Positions 26,085-34,956 of a stretch of 64,000 nt of DNA are shown piece after piece. The stretch is taken from NCBI RefSeq assembly GCF_039830135.1, contig NZ_CP156081.1:1722001-1786000 (forward strand). The letters run 5' to 3'. Source of the DNA: Defluviimonas sp. SAOS-178_SWC. Its GTDB lineage: Bacteria > Pseudomonadota > Alphaproteobacteria > Rhodobacterales > Rhodobacteraceae. Numbering within the stretch: the first letter of the stretch is position 1; each line of letters starts with the position of its first letter. The notes beneath the pieces are model-generated. The model had not been told where the DNA came from, searched no databases, and saw only the letters and a program-made list of their open reading frames with translations. Position numbers and translations under genes: made by a program.

Positions 26085-28943
26085 ATGGCCGAGCAGAAAT
26101 TCATCGAGGTTCGCGGCGCGCGCGAGCACAATCTCAAGAATATCGACGTCGATATTCCGCGCGACCAGTTGACGGTGATCACCGGGCTTTCGGGCTCCGG
26201 CAAGTCCTCGCTCGCCTTCGACACGATCTATGCCGAGGGCCAGCGGCGCTACGTGGAATCGCTTTCCGCCTATGCGCGCCAGTTCCTCGACATGATGGGC
26301 AAGCCCGATGTCGACCATATCTCGGGCCTCAGCCCCGCGATCTCCATCGAGCAGAAGACGACCTCGAAGAACCCGCGCTCGACGGTCGGGACGGTGACGG
26401 AGATCTACGACTATCTGAGGCTTCTCTTCGCGCGCGTGGGCACGCCCTACAGCCCGGCGACCGGCAAGCCGATCGAGGCGCAGCAGGTGCAGGACATGGT
26501 CGATGCCGTGATGGCGATGGAGGAGGGGACGCGCGGCTACCTGATGGCGCCGATCGTCCGCGACCGGAAAGGCGAATACCGCAAGGAGTTCCTCGAGCTC
26601 CGCAAGCAGGGCTTCCAGCGCGTCAAGGTCGACGGGCAGTTCTACGAGCTGGAGGAACCGCCGACGCTCGACAAGAAGTTCCGCCACGACATCGATGTGG
26701 TGGTCGACCGGATCGTCGTGCGCGAAGGCTTGGAAACGCGGCTCGCCGACAGTTTCCGCACCGCGCTGAACCTCGCCGACGGCATCGCGATCCTTGAGAC
26801 GGCGCCAACCGAGGGCGACCCCGAGAGGATCACGTTCAGCGAGAAATTCGCCTGCCCGGTCAGCGGCTTCACGATCCCCGAGATCGAGCCGCGTCTCTTT
26901 TCCTTCAACGCCCCCTTCGGCGCCTGTCCCGCCTGCGACGGGCTGGGGGTAGAGCTCTTTTTCGACGAACGGCTGGTCGTTCCGGACGTGACGCTGAAGC
27001 TGAAGGACGGGGCGCTCGCGCCGTGGAACAAGGGCAAGTCGCCCTATTTCATCCAGACCATCGACGCTTTGGCGAAGCACTACGGCTTCGACGCCAGAAA
27101 GCCCTGGAAGGATCTGCCGGAGAAGGCGCAGAACCTGTTCCTGTACGGCTCGGGCGAGGAGGAGATCGAGTTCCGCTTCGACGAGGGTGGGCGCGTTTAC
27201 ACGGTGTCGCGGACGTTCGAGGGTGTGATCCCGAACATGGAACGGCGCTACCGCGAAACCGACAGCGCCTGGGTCCGCGAGGAATTCGAGCGCTACCAGA
27301 ACAACCGCCCCTGCGGCACTTGCGGCGGCCATCGTCTGCGCCCGGAGGCGCTCGCGGTGAAGATCGCCGGTCTCCATGTCGGCGAGGTCGTGCAGATGTC
27401 GATCAAGGAGGCCTATGCCTGGATCGACACGGTTCCCGGAAAGCTGACCAAGCAACGGAACGAGATCGCCCGGCTGATCCTCAAGGAGATCCGTGAACGC
27501 CTTGGATTCCTGAACAATGTCGGCCTCGAATACCTGACGCTCAGCCGCAATGCCGGGACCTTGTCAGGCGGCGAAAGCCAGCGGATTCGCCTGGCAAGCC
27601 AGATCGGGTCCGGTCTGACGGGCGTGCTCTACGTCCTCGACGAACCGTCGATCGGGCTTCACCAGCGCGACAATGACCGGCTTCTGGGAACGCTGAAGAA
27701 CCTGCGCGATCAGGGCAACACGGTTCTCGTCGTCGAGCATGACGAAGAAGCGATCCGCGAGGCCGACTATGTCTTCGACATCGGCCCCGGTGCCGGCGTC
27801 CACGGTGGGCAGGTCGTCGCGCGCGGCACGCCGGCGGAGATTGCGGGCGACCCTGCGTCGCTCACCGGGCAGTATTTGTCGGGCGCGCGGGAAATCGCGG
27901 TGCCGAAGCATCGCCGTGCCGGCAACGGCAAGAAGCTGACCGTGGTGAAGGCGACCGGCAACAACCTCAAGGACATGACCGCGGAGTTTCCGCTTGGCCG
28001 TTTCGTCTGCGTCACCGGCGTCTCGGGCGGGGGCAAGTCGACGCTGACGGTCGAGACCCTCTACAAGAACGCGGCCCTCCGCCTCAACGGCGCGCGGGAG
28101 ACCCCGTCGCCCTGCGAGACGATCAAGGGGTTCGAGCATCTCGACAAGGTCATCGACATCGACCAGCGCCCGATTGGCCGCACGCCCCGGAGCAACCCGG
28201 CCACCTATACCGGGGCCTTCACCCCGATCCGCGACTGGTTCGCGGGACTTCCCGAGGCGAAGGCGCGCGGATATCAGCCGGGGCGCTTTTCGTTCAACGT
28301 GAAGGGTGGGCGCTGCGAGGCCTGTCAGGGCGACGGTGTCATCAAGATCGAGATGCACTTCCTTCCCGACGTCTATGTCACCTGCGAGACGTGCAAGGGC
28401 CACCGCTACAACCGCGAAACGCTGGAGATCAAGTTCAAGGGCAAGTCCATCGCCGACGTGCTGGAGATGACGGTCGAGGATGCGCAGGCGTTTTTCGCGG
28501 CCGTCCCTGCGATCCGCGAGAAGATGGACGCGCTGGTCCGTGTCGGGCTTGGCTATATCAAGGTCGGCCAGCAGGCCACCACGCTCTCGGGCGGCGAGGC
28601 GCAGCGCGTAAAGCTGTCGAAGGAACTCTCCAGAAGGTCCACGGGTCGGACTTTGTATATTCTGGATGAGCCGACAACGGGTTTGCACTTCGAAGATGTT
28701 CGAAAATTGCTGGAGGTGCTTCACGAACTGGTGGAGCAGGGCAACACCGTGGTTGTGATCGAGCACAACCTCGACGTGATCAAGACCGCCGACTGGATTA
28801 TCGACATCGGGCCGGAGGGCGGCGATGGCGGTGGAGAGATCGTCGCGACCGGAACGCCGGAGGATGTGGCGAAGGTCGAGCGTAGTCACACGGGCCGCTA
28901 TCTCGCGCCGATGCTGAAACCCCGCCGGGTGGCGGCGGAGTGA
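26085..28943 (+). CDS. uvrA: Excinuclease ABC subunit A
   Basis: The protein has 952 residues. UvrA is the damage sensor of nucleotide excision repair; it loads UvrB at lesions. Two ABC ATPase modules are present. The first has Walker [13 protein letters not shown] near residue 35 and the UvrA zinc-site pattern CPACDGLG. The second has [10 protein letters not shown] and the zinc finger CEACQGDG ... CETCKG. Signatures [16 protein letters not shown] and [15 protein letters not shown] are each followed by LDEPSIGLH and LDEPTTGLH. The length is normal. The upstream GTTC-N7-GTTC box predicts LexA repression. Confidence 0.97.
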   Translation: MAEQKFIEVRGAREHNLKNIDVDIPRDQLTVITGLSGSGKSSLAFDTIYAEGQRRYVESLSAYARQFLDMMGKPDVDHISGLSPAISIEQKTTSKNPRSTVGTVTEIYDYLRLLFARVGTPYSPATGKPIEAQQVQDMVDAVMAMEEGTRGYLMAPIVRDRKGEYRKEFLELRKQGFQRVKVDGQFYELEEPPTLDKKFRHDIDVVVDRIVVREGLETRLADSFRTALNLADGIAILETAPTEGDPERITFSEKFACPVSGFTIPEIEPRLFSFNAPFGACPACDGLGVELFFDERLVVPDVTLKLKDGALAPWNKGKSPYFIQTIDALAKHYGFDARKPWKDLPEKAQNLFLYGSGEEEIEFRFDEGGRVYTVSRTFEGVIPNMERRYRETDSAWVREEFERYQNNRPCGTCGGHRLRPEALAVKIAGLHVGEVVQMSIKEAYAWIDTVPGKLTKQRNEIARLILKEIRERLGFLNNVGLEYLTLSRNAGTLSGGESQRIRLASQIGSGLTGVLYVLDEPSIGLHQRDNDRLLGTLKNLRDQGNTVLVVEHDEEAIREADYVFDIGPGAGVHGGQVVARGTPAEIAGDPASLTGQYLSGAREIAVPKHRRAGNGKKLTVVKATGNNLKDMTAEFPLGRFVCVTGVSGGGKSTLTVETLYKNAALRLNGARETPSPCETIKGFEHLDKVIDIDQRPIGRTPRSNPATYTGAFTPIRDWFAGLPEAKARGYQPGRFSFNVKGGRCEACQGDGVIKIEMHFLPDVYVTCETCKGHRYNRETLEIKFKGKSIADVLEMTVEDAQAFFAAVPAIREKMDALVRVGLGYIKVGQQATTLSGGEAQRVKLSKELSRRSTGRTLYILDEPTTGLHFEDVRKLLEVLHELVEQGNTVVVIEHNLDVIKTADWIIDIGPEGGDGGGEIVATGTPEDVAKVERSHTGRYLAPMLKPRRVAAE

Positions 28944-28952
28944 GCGCGCGCG

Positions 28953-29270
28953 TCAGGGTATCCGGCCGCCGGAGATGACCTCGAGTTCGACGAAGTCGCG
29001 CGAATCGACGCGGAGAATGTCGCGGCCGGCCTCGTAGTACCGCCAGCTACCGTCCACGGGCGGCAGGCCGCGGCGGTCGACGTCGATGATCATGTTGCTG
29101 CGATAGACCGGGAACGCATCGCCGACCGCATAGGCCCGCGTTTGTTCGCCCGGGTCCACGGCAAGGCACTTTGCACCCGTTCCTTCAATGGTGCAGGTCG
29201 CCAGGGCCGGGGTGGCGGCGACAACCACCGCCGCGCAGAGCAGGGATCGTGTCGTGGTGACAGCAAGCAT
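28953..29270 (-). CDS. Small exported protein, RcnB-like C-terminal pattern
   Basis: This 105-residue protein has a signal peptide (1-24, ending PALA) and two Cys in the mature N-terminus (CTIEGTGAKC). The second half (AVGDAFPVYRSNMI, RRGLPPVDGSWRYYEAG, DILRVD) resembles the periplasmic RcnB fold, in which a small beta domain ends in a short strand. The role is unknown, and no metal ligands are obvious. A purine-rich leader (GGAGGAAGGAGGAGGAGG) gives several possible Shine-Dalgarno registers. It follows the DUF2892 gene on the same strand. Confidence 0.6.
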   Translation of the reverse strand: MLAVTTTRSLLCAAVVVAATPALATCTIEGTGAKCLAVDPGEQTRAYAVGDAFPVYRSNMIIDVDRRGLPPVDGSWRYYEAGRDILRVDSRDFVELEVISGGRIP

Positions 29271-29334
29271 CGGAACCTCCTCCTCCTCCTTCCTCCCAGA
29301 ACGCGGGGGAAGGGCGGGAAGTTCCCGTTGGTTC

Positions 29335-29541
29335 TCAACTCTTCTTCATCGGGCACGTGCTGAGCCCGAGAATGGTGTAGGCCGGGCAGGACCCCATCAG
29401 TCCAGTCACCAGCGGGAGGATGCCGATCAGGTAGGCCCAGCGATAGGCCGCGTCGGCATTGAGGAAGAACCCGGCCAGAAGGGCGAGGCCGAGAACGATG
29501 CGCAGTACGCGGTCGATGCCGCCGACATTGGTCTTGAACAT
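29335..29541 (-). CDS. DUF2892 small membrane protein
   Basis: The protein has 68 residues from the ATG after ACGGAGTACCCT. It opens with FKTNVGGIDRVLRIVLGLAL, then two membrane segments (about 12-30 and 33-52), and ends in CPAYTILGLSTCPMKKS with two Cys. This is the YgaP-type DUF2892 hairpin. Such proteins often sit next to rhodanese or sulfur-oxidation genes and Crp/Fnr regulators. Here a Crp-family regulator gene is directly upstream, and a palindrome lies in the intervening DNA, so this is the likely target. Confidence 0.85.
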   Translation of the reverse strand: MFKTNVGGIDRVLRIVLGLALLAGFFLNADAAYRWAYLIGILPLVTGLMGSCPAYTILGLSTCPMKKS

Positions 29542-29618
29542 AGGGTACTCCGTTTCCCGCCGCCCCCGAGTTGTTCGGGGGCCTATGGCGCCAAGATGCC
29601 GCGATGTGCCCGCCCTGT

Positions 29619-29635
29619 CTGTGACCATGTCACAG
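29619..29635. promoter_or_regulatory. Crp-type palindrome upstream of the DUF2892 gene
   Basis: CTGTGAC-CAT-GTCACAG is a perfect 7-3-7 inverted repeat, about 78 bp before the DUF2892 start and just after the Crp-family gene. TGTGA ... TCACA half-sites are those recognised by Crp-fold HTHs, though the gap is 5 rather than the usual 6 bp. Confidence 0.6.
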
Positions 29636-29677
29636 AGGTGCGGCGTTTCGGACCTCGGTCGGGCTGTTCGCCGGGCC

Positions 29678-30334
29678 TCAGTCCTGGACGGCGGCCAGCC
29701 GGGAAAGGCCGTTGCGGTCCCGAATCCTGACCGCGCCGCGCTCCGTCGCCACAAGCCCCGACCGCGCCAGCGCGTCGAGCCTGCGCGAGACGACCTCGCG
29801 GGCCGAGCCGATGGCGGTTGCAAGTTCCTGATGGGTCGCGCGCACCACCTCGCCCTCGGCCCGGTCGAGAAGGGCGGCGGCGAGCCGGCTCTCGACCCTC
29901 TGGAAGGCGACGCGCTCAAGAAGGTGCAGCATCCCCTGCATCCTGACCGCGAACGCTGAAAAGACGAAGGCGCGGAATGCCGGCGAGCCTTCCATCAGCG
30001 ACAGGAATTCGTCCTTCGGGATCAGCACGGCGCGCACATCGGTCGCCGTCACCGCCTCGCCGGAATAGTCCTCGCCGCCGAGCAGTCCGAGCGTCGTCTG
30101 CACGCAGGAGCCGCCCGGCTCGACCGCGTAAAGAAGGATGTCGCGCCCCGACGGGCCGGTGAGGAAAACATCGATCCGGCCGGTGAGGACGATGACGAAG
30201 CCCTTCGCCGCCTCGCCAGGATGAAAGAGCGCCGTGCCGCGCGGAAGCGAAATCGGCGACAGCCGCTCCAGCCGCGACCTCGCACCGGAATCGAGCCGTT
30301 CGAACCCGGTCGCCTCCTCGACCCAGCCCGTCAT
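29678..30334 (-). CDS. Crp/Fnr-family transcription regulator
   Basis: The protein has 218 residues. The N-terminal cyclic-nucleotide-like beta barrel spans about 25-125, the dimer helix about 128-155, and the winged HTH has THQELATAIGSAREVVSRRL (167-186). There is one Cys (77), so the Fnr iron-sulfur ligand set is absent. The cNMP phosphate-binding Arg pattern is not intact either. The signal is therefore unknown. The long upstream open frame is noise; ATG 30334 fits the domain boundary. It lies between an RcnB-like gene and a DUF2892 gene, with a palindromic site immediately downstream. Confidence 0.85.
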   Translation of the reverse strand: MTGWVEEATGFERLDSGARSRLERLSPISLPRGTALFHPGEAAKGFVIVLTGRIDVFLTGPSGRDILLYAVEPGGSCVQTTLGLLGGEDYSGEAVTATDVRAVLIPKDEFLSLMEGSPAFRAFVFSAFAVRMQGMLHLLERVAFQRVESRLAAALLDRAEGEVVRATHQELATAIGSAREVVSRRLDALARSGLVATERGAVRIRDRNGLSRLAAVQD

Positions 30335-30372
30335 CGCGATCTTTCGTGGGGTCGGGTCAGGGGCTCTGTCCT

Positions 30373-30744
30373 TCAGTCGAGAAGCGCGGAGACGGCCCTT
30401 ATGACGTCGAGCACTTTGTAGGTTTCCTCGCTGACGCGCAGAATCTGCCCGTCCACCACGTAGTAGCGTTCGCCGGGGCGCAGCGGGGCAAGCCCGTAGC
30501 GGTCGGGATAGCGGATCAGGTGGTAGTCGTAGTCGTGGATGCTGTCGCCGTGCCGGATCCGGTCGTGATGTTCGTAACGGTATTTCTTTGCCTGGCCGGG
30601 CGGCACGCAAGGCACGGCCTTTTTGGCCAGACCCGGAGGACAGCCGCGCTGGTCAGCCGCGGCGGGCAGGCCGGACAGCATGACGGTCGCGGCGAGAACC
30701 GGAAGGGCGAGGCGGCCAAGGCGGATAGGCATGCGAATCTCCAT
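30373..30744 (-). CDS. RcnB-family periplasmic protein
   Basis: This 123-residue protein has a signal peptide (about 1-30) followed by CPPGLAKKAVPCVPPGQAKK, a typical low-complexity RcnB-like N-terminus. The His/Asp/Tyr-rich part (EHHDRIRHGDSIHDYDYHLI) could bind metal, and the C-terminal domain has ERYYVVDGQILRVSEETYKVLDVIRAV. RcnB proteins modulate nickel/cobalt export in enterics, but this family is broad and no efflux gene is nearby. The Crp-family gene begins 38 bp after its stop, suggesting a shared transcript. Confidence 0.75.
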   Translation of the reverse strand: MEIRMPIRLGRLALPVLAATVMLSGLPAAADQRGCPPGLAKKAVPCVPPGQAKKYRYEHHDRIRHGDSIHDYDYHLIRYPDRYGLAPLRPGERYYVVDGQILRVSEETYKVLDVIRAVSALLD

Positions 30745-30810
30745 TGCTTCTGCAGTGGGGTAACATGCCCACGGCCGAAGGGTTCCCCACAGGGACGTGA
30801 TCGGCGGAAT

Positions 30811-31683
30811 TCAGCCGCGATGGCGCTTTTCGAAACGCGGCAGCATGGCCGAGAAATCCATGCCCTTTCCACCTTCGGTCTCGACGAAGGTTTCGTAGAG
30901 GAGCGCCGCGAGTTTGCCCATCGGCGTGTCCGCATCCGCCGCCTCCGCCGCCTGCTGCGAGAGCCGCAGGTCCTTCAGCATCAGTTCCGCGGCGAAGCCC
31001 GGCTTGTAGTCGTTGTCGGCCGGCGATTTCGGCCCGACGCCGGGGGCAGGGCAGTAGGCGTTCATCGTCCACGAATAGCCTGAGGAGGTCGAGACCACGT
31101 CGAACATCTTCTGCCGGTCGAGGCCGAGCTTGTCGGCCAGCGCAAAGGCCTCGCAGGTGGCGATCATAGTGACGCCGAGGATCATGTTGTTGCAGATCTT
31201 CGCCGCCTGACCGGCACCGGATCCGCCGCAATGCACGGCTTTCTGGCCCATGACCTCGAAAAGCGGTTTGACGATGGCGAAGGCCGCGTCCGTGCCGCCG
31301 GCCATGAAGGTGAGCGTTCCCGCAGCCGCCCCGCCGACGCCACCCGAGACCGGCGCATCGACGGCGAGGATGCCCGCCTTCGTGGCCTGATCCGCCACCG
31401 CGCGGGCACTTTCGACATCCACCGTGGAGCAGTCGCAGAGCACCGCACCCGGCTTCATCGCCGGGATCACGTCGTCGGCGACCGCGCGCAGGATCGCGCC
31501 GTTCGGCAGCATGGTGATGACGACGTCGGCGTCCTTCGCAGCACCGGCGGCGCTGATCGCACCGTGGACGCCGTCGGGCATCGGCGCGTGCAGGTCGTGG
31601 CCCCAGACCTCGTGCCCAGCGGCGACGAGGTTCTTCGCCATCGGGGCGCCCATGTTGCCCAAACCGATGAAACCGATCTTCAT
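30811..31683 (-). CDS. mmsB: 3-hydroxyisobutyrate dehydrogenase
   Basis: This 290-residue enzyme oxidises 3-hydroxyisobutyrate to methylmalonate semialdehyde with NAD+ in valine breakdown. The Rossmann motif is GFIGLGNMGAPMAKNL (4-19), the substrate loop is DAPVSGGVGGA (109-119), and the catalytic Lys162 and Asn166 are in GQAAKICNNM. The start overlaps the hydrolase stop (ATGA), giving the order dehydrogenase, hydrolase, mmsB in one transcript. The matching MmsA gene lies 5 kb away on the same strand. Confidence 0.95.
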   Translation of the reverse strand: MKIGFIGLGNMGAPMAKNLVAAGHEVWGHDLHAPMPDGVHGAISAAGAAKDADVVITMLPNGAILRAVADDVIPAMKPGAVLCDCSTVDVESARAVADQATKAGILAVDAPVSGGVGGAAAGTLTFMAGGTDAAFAIVKPLFEVMGQKAVHCGGSGAGQAAKICNNMILGVTMIATCEAFALADKLGLDRQKMFDVVSTSSGYSWTMNAYCPAPGVGPKSPADNDYKPGFAAELMLKDLRLSQQAAEAADADTPMGKLAALLYETFVETEGGKGMDFSAMLPRFEKRHRG

Positions 31684-32726
31684 TTGCCTTCCTCCTCGAA
31701 TGTCAGTGCGTCCGGCCCGAGCGGCATCAGCATCTTCGATACGTCCACGGCCGGCACCGCCTCCGGTCCGGCGTGGCGCCATTTCGGGTTGCGGTCCTTG
31801 TCGATGATCGCGGCGCGGATGCCCTCGATGAAATCGGCATGTTCCATCGCACGATAGGTGAAACGGTACTCCATCTCCAGCGCGCGGCGCATCGTCGGAG
31901 CGGGCCGCAATCGGTGCAGCATCTCGACGGTGCAGGCGGCCGAAAGCGGCGCGGCGCGGCCGAGCGCCTTCAGCGCCTCCGTCGCAAAGGGGCTTTCGGC
32001 ATGTTTCAGGGCGCGCACGATATCGCCGAGCGTCTCGCCGGCGAAATGCGCGTCGATCTCCGCTCGGAGCGTGGCAAGCCGGCCGTCGGGTGGTTCGGTT
32101 GCCGCCGCAAGCACCACGGCGGCGTCGCCGGTCTCGACAAGCCGCACCTTCAGCGCGTCCCATTCCGCCTCGGCGATGAAATGGTCGGCAAATCCGACAA
32201 GGATGGCGTCCGCAGGCCCCATGCGCGCGCCGGTCGTACCGAGATATTCGCCCAGCCGCCCCGGTGCCAACGCCAAGAGGAACGATCCCCCGACGTCCGG
32301 CACGAGGCCAATTCCGCATTCCGGCATCGCGATCTGCGACGACTCGCCGACGATCCTGTGGCTACCATGACATCCGACGCCGACGCCGCCGCCCATGGTG
32401 AAGCCCTGAAGGAAGCTGACGACCGGTTTGGGGTAGTCAGCGATCCGTGCGTTCATGCGGTATTCGTCGAACCAGAACGTCCGGCCGTAGGAATAGTCGC
32501 CGCGCGTGCCGGTCGCATACATCTCGGCGATGTCGCCACCGGCTGAAAACGCGCGGTCGCCGGCCGCGTCGATCAAGATCAGCGCGACCTCGTCATCCTC
32601 GCGCCAAACCTTCAGGGCGGCGTCGATGGCGACGCACATCTCGTAAGTGATCGCGTTCAGCGCCTTCGACCGGTTGAGGGTGATCCGCCCGGCGCGGCCT
32701 TCCTTTCTGATCGCGATGTCGTCCAT
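31680..32726 (-). CDS. 3-hydroxyisobutyryl-CoA hydrolase (crotonase fold)
   Basis: This 348-residue crotonase-fold protein is longer than a hydratase and fits HIBYL-CoA hydrolase. The oxyanion-hole segments are FSAGGDIAEM (60-69) and GFTMGGGVGVG (108-118), and the catalytic pair is Glu136 (MPECGIGL) and Asp144 (VPDVGGS). It frees 3-hydroxyisobutyrate from CoA in the valine pathway. The context supports this over a plain enoyl-CoA hydratase: acyl-CoA dehydrogenase upstream (1-nt overlap) and mmsB downstream (4-nt overlap). Confidence 0.92.
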   Translation of the reverse strand: MDDIAIRKEGRAGRITLNRSKALNAITYEMCVAIDAALKVWREDDEVALILIDAAGDRAFSAGGDIAEMYATGTRGDYSYGRTFWFDEYRMNARIADYPKPVVSFLQGFTMGGGVGVGCHGSHRIVGESSQIAMPECGIGLVPDVGGSFLLALAPGRLGEYLGTTGARMGPADAILVGFADHFIAEAEWDALKVRLVETGDAAVVLAAATEPPDGRLATLRAEIDAHFAGETLGDIVRALKHAESPFATEALKALGRAAPLSAACTVEMLHRLRPAPTMRRALEMEYRFTYRAMEHADFIEGIRAAIIDKDRNPKWRHAGPEAVPAVDVSKMLMPLGPDALTFEEEGK

Positions 32727-33871
32727 CAGCCGCGCTCGGCAAGAAGGGTGCGGGCGATGATCAACCGCATGATTTCGTTCGTGCCTTCAAGGATCTGGTG
32801 CACCCTGAGATCGCGAACGATCTTCTCGATCCCGTAGTCGGCGAGATAACCATAGCCGCCATGCAACTGCAGGCACTGGTTGGCGACGTCGAAGGCATTG
32901 TCCGTCACCAGCATCTTCGCCATCGCGCAGAACTTCGACGCATCCGGCGCCTTGTTGTCGAGCTTCCATGCCGCCTGGCGCAGGAACGTGCGCGCCGATT
33001 GGAGCTTCACCTCAAGCTCGGCCAACCGGAATTGCAGGGCCTGGAACTGGTCGATGGTCTTCCCGAACGCCTTGCGTTCACCCATATAGGCGAGAGTCGC
33101 GTCGAGGGCCGCCTGCGCCCCGCCGAGGGCCGATGCGGCGATGTTCAGCCGTCCGCCGTCCAGCCCAGCCATCGCGTAGACGAAGCCCTTGCCCTCTTCG
33201 CCGATCATATTTTCCGAGGGGACCATGCAATCGTCGAACTGCACTTGGGCGGTCGGCTGCGCGCGCCAGCCCATCTTGTCCTCGAGCCCGCCGAAGGACA
33301 GGCCCTTGGTGCCGTCCTCGACGATCACGGTCGAAATCCCCTTGGGTCCGTCCTCGCCGGTCCGCACCATCGTTACATAGATGTCCGAATAGCCGCCGCC
33401 CGAGATGAAGGCCTTGGCGCCATTGATCTTCCAGCCCTCGTTCGTCCGCTCGGCGCGGGTGCGCAAGGCGGCGGCGTCCGACCCCGATCCCGGCTCGGTC
33501 AGACAGTAGGAGAAGATCTTCGTCATCGAGGTCAGCGCGGGAAGCCAGCGCGCCTTCGTCTCGGCGCTGCCGAACTTGTCGATCATGCCGCCGCACATGT
33601 TGTGGATCGACAGGAACGACCCGACGGCGGGACAGGCCATCGCGAGCGCCTCGAACACCAGGGTCGCGTCGAGGCGCGTCAGGCCGGAACCGCCGTAGTC
33701 CTCGCTGACATAGATGCCGCCGAGGCCGAGTTCCGCGACTTTCGGCCAGAGATCCTTCGGGATCGTGCCGACCGCTTCCCAGTCCCGGGCATGGGGCGCG
33801 ATGTGGTCCGCGCCGAACGCCTTGGCCATATCGAAGATGGCCTGTTGTTCCTCACTCAGCGCAAAGTCCAT
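32726..33871 (-). CDS. Acyl-CoA dehydrogenase, probable isobutyryl-CoA dehydrogenase
   Basis: The protein has 381 residues from the ATG after GGGAGGGGAC. Motifs include YCLTEPGSGSD (FAD contact) and FISGGGYSDIYVTMVRTG, and the base Glu362 in LEGTNEIMRLIIARTLL, at the site used by short-chain enzymes. HGGYGYLADYGIEKIVRDLR is typical. It would oxidise isobutyryl-CoA to methacryloyl-CoA. The enoyl-CoA hydratase needed for the next step is not in this cluster. The promoter region carries two TTGCAA palindromes 11 bp apart and shares GTTTTGCAA with the mmsA promoter. Confidence 0.9.
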   Translation of the reverse strand: MDFALSEEQQAIFDMAKAFGADHIAPHARDWEAVGTIPKDLWPKVAELGLGGIYVSEDYGGSGLTRLDATLVFEALAMACPAVGSFLSIHNMCGGMIDKFGSAETKARWLPALTSMTKIFSYCLTEPGSGSDAAALRTRAERTNEGWKINGAKAFISGGGYSDIYVTMVRTGEDGPKGISTVIVEDGTKGLSFGGLEDKMGWRAQPTAQVQFDDCMVPSENMIGEEGKGFVYAMAGLDGGRLNIAASALGGAQAALDATLAYMGERKAFGKTIDQFQALQFRLAELEVKLQSARTFLRQAAWKLDNKAPDASKFCAMAKMLVTDNAFDVANQCLQLHGGYGYLADYGIEKIVRDLRVHQILEGTNEIMRLIIARTLLAERG

Positions 33872-34203
33872 GTCCCCTCCCGCGCGTGGTGCCGTGGCGA
33901 ATTGAACGCGTGTTAAATTCCAACTGTTGCAAGAGTTTTGCAAGGCCTAAACGGGGCGAAGCCGTTTCTGCCGGTCGTTGATTCGGTCCGATTCAGGACG
34001 GCCGATGACTGCTTCATGTGGCTACAAGGTGGAAACTGTTCCAGTCCTTCAACGGTAAAGAAACCGAAAATGGAAACAAGCGCTTGCGGGAATACACGCA
34101 GGGCGGGAGTCGCCTAAATCTTCTTGCAAACGGGACAATTGTGGGAGATTCTGATTTTGTGTGGGTAGTACATTGGGTAGTACTCAGGGGCTTGGGTAAA
34201 AAA
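33872..34203. other. Divergent intergenic region, AT-richer than its surroundings
   Basis: This 332-bp gap separates the acyl-CoA dehydrogenase gene (minus) from the VPLPA-CTERM-like gene (plus). It holds TTGCAA at 33927-33932 and 33938-33943 near the dehydrogenase side. Towards the other gene there are two GGGTAGTAC repeats (34163-34171, 34175-34183) and a partial GGGTA (34194-34198). The open frame running through it from 34018 lacks an RBS and does not look like protein. No RNA gene was recognised. Confidence 0.6.
34163..34198 (+). repeat. Tandem GGGTAGTAC elements before the VPLPA-CTERM-like gene
   Basis: Two exact GGGTAGTAC copies start 12 bp apart, the second running into TCAGGGG, with a third partial GGGTA before the A7 run at the start codon. 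AGTAC ... GTACT within them also forms an inverted repeat. They probably act as operator or leader elements; the binding protein is unknown. Confidence 0.55.
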
Positions 34204-34863
34204 ATGACGTTCTCCTTCAGGGCTGCGGCGCTGTCTGTAGTTATGGCTGTGTCCGCTTTTGCCGCTGACGCGGCGACCTACAATTTTGGCGGTGTGACGA
34301 ACACCTCCTCCACCAACACCACCACCGGTCAAAACCAGCTCAGCGTCGATGTGATCGACAGCGGGTCTGGCACGGTGTCGTTCACCTTCAACAATTCCGG
34401 GCCGCTGGCCTCGTCGATCACTGATGTTTACTGGGACGATCAGGCCGGGCTGCTCCGGAGCATGGGTTCCATCACCGGGTCGACAGGTGTTTCCTATTCT
34501 CCGCTGGCGAAGCCGGGCAATCTGCCGGGTGGTCAGACGATCGGCTTCTCGGTCAGCCCGACAGGCGCGTCCGCGGACAGCACGGCGCCCGTTCAGCCGA
34601 ACGGCGTCAATCCCGGCGAGTGGCTGACAATCGTGTGGTCGCTGATCAGCGGCACCACTTACAGCGACGTGCTGGCGGCTCTCGACCTCGGCGGCGACCA
34701 GGCCGGATCCCTCAGGATCGGCATCCATGTCCAGGGTTTCGCCAATGGCGGCTCGGAAAGCTTCGTCAACACGCCAGCGCCGGTTCCCGTGCCTGCGGCG
34801 GGCGTCTTGATGATTGGTGCGCTCGGTGCGATGGGCGTGCTCCGCCGTCGCCGCAAGGCCTGA
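34204..34863 (+). CDS. Exported protein with VPLPA/PEP-CTERM-like sorting tail
   Basis: The protein has 219 residues from ATG 34204, where the signal peptide begins (MTFSFRAAALSVVMAVSAFA). The mature part is Thr/Ser/Gly-rich beta-type sequence with almost no Lys. The C-terminal tail PVPVPAAGVLMIGALGAMGV then RRRRKA has the motif / hydrophobic helix / basic end layout of the VPLPA-CTERM class, which is handled by an exosortase in Rhodobacteraceae. Its role is probably surface or exopolysaccharide-linked; no exosortase or polysaccharide gene is adjacent. It is monocistronic with a strong terminator, and its composition differs from the neighbours. Confidence 0.75.
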   Translation: MTFSFRAAALSVVMAVSAFAADAATYNFGGVTNTSSTNTTTGQNQLSVDVIDSGSGTVSFTFNNSGPLASSITDVYWDDQAGLLRSMGSITGSTGVSYSPLAKPGNLPGGQTIGFSVSPTGASADSTAPVQPNGVNPGEWLTIVWSLISGTTYSDVLAALDLGGDQAGSLRIGIHVQGFANGGSESFVNTPAPVPVPAAGVLMIGALGAMGVLRRRRKA

Positions 34864-34893
34864 CCGGGCCTTCCGGACCCTGCGAGAAACAAG

Positions 34894-34918
34894 AAGGGAG
34901 GGCGACGCCCTCCCTTTT
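34894..34918. terminator. Terminator of the VPLPA-CTERM-like gene
   Basis: AAGGGAGGGC / GCCCTCCCTT forms a 10-bp stem with a GAC loop, followed by TTTAC TTT on the plus strand. The facing YbdK-like gene ends 40 bp away, and the A-rich upstream flank could give a U-run on that strand as well. Confidence 0.8.
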
Positions 34919-34956
34919 ACTTTGGCCATACCCTGAATTGCGGGTCCAGATTTCCG

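Noticed and set aside
34018..34203. 62-codon N-terminal extension of the VPLPA-CTERM-like protein
   Set aside because: It would put the signal peptide in the middle of the protein; ATG 34204 starts exactly at the signal peptide.
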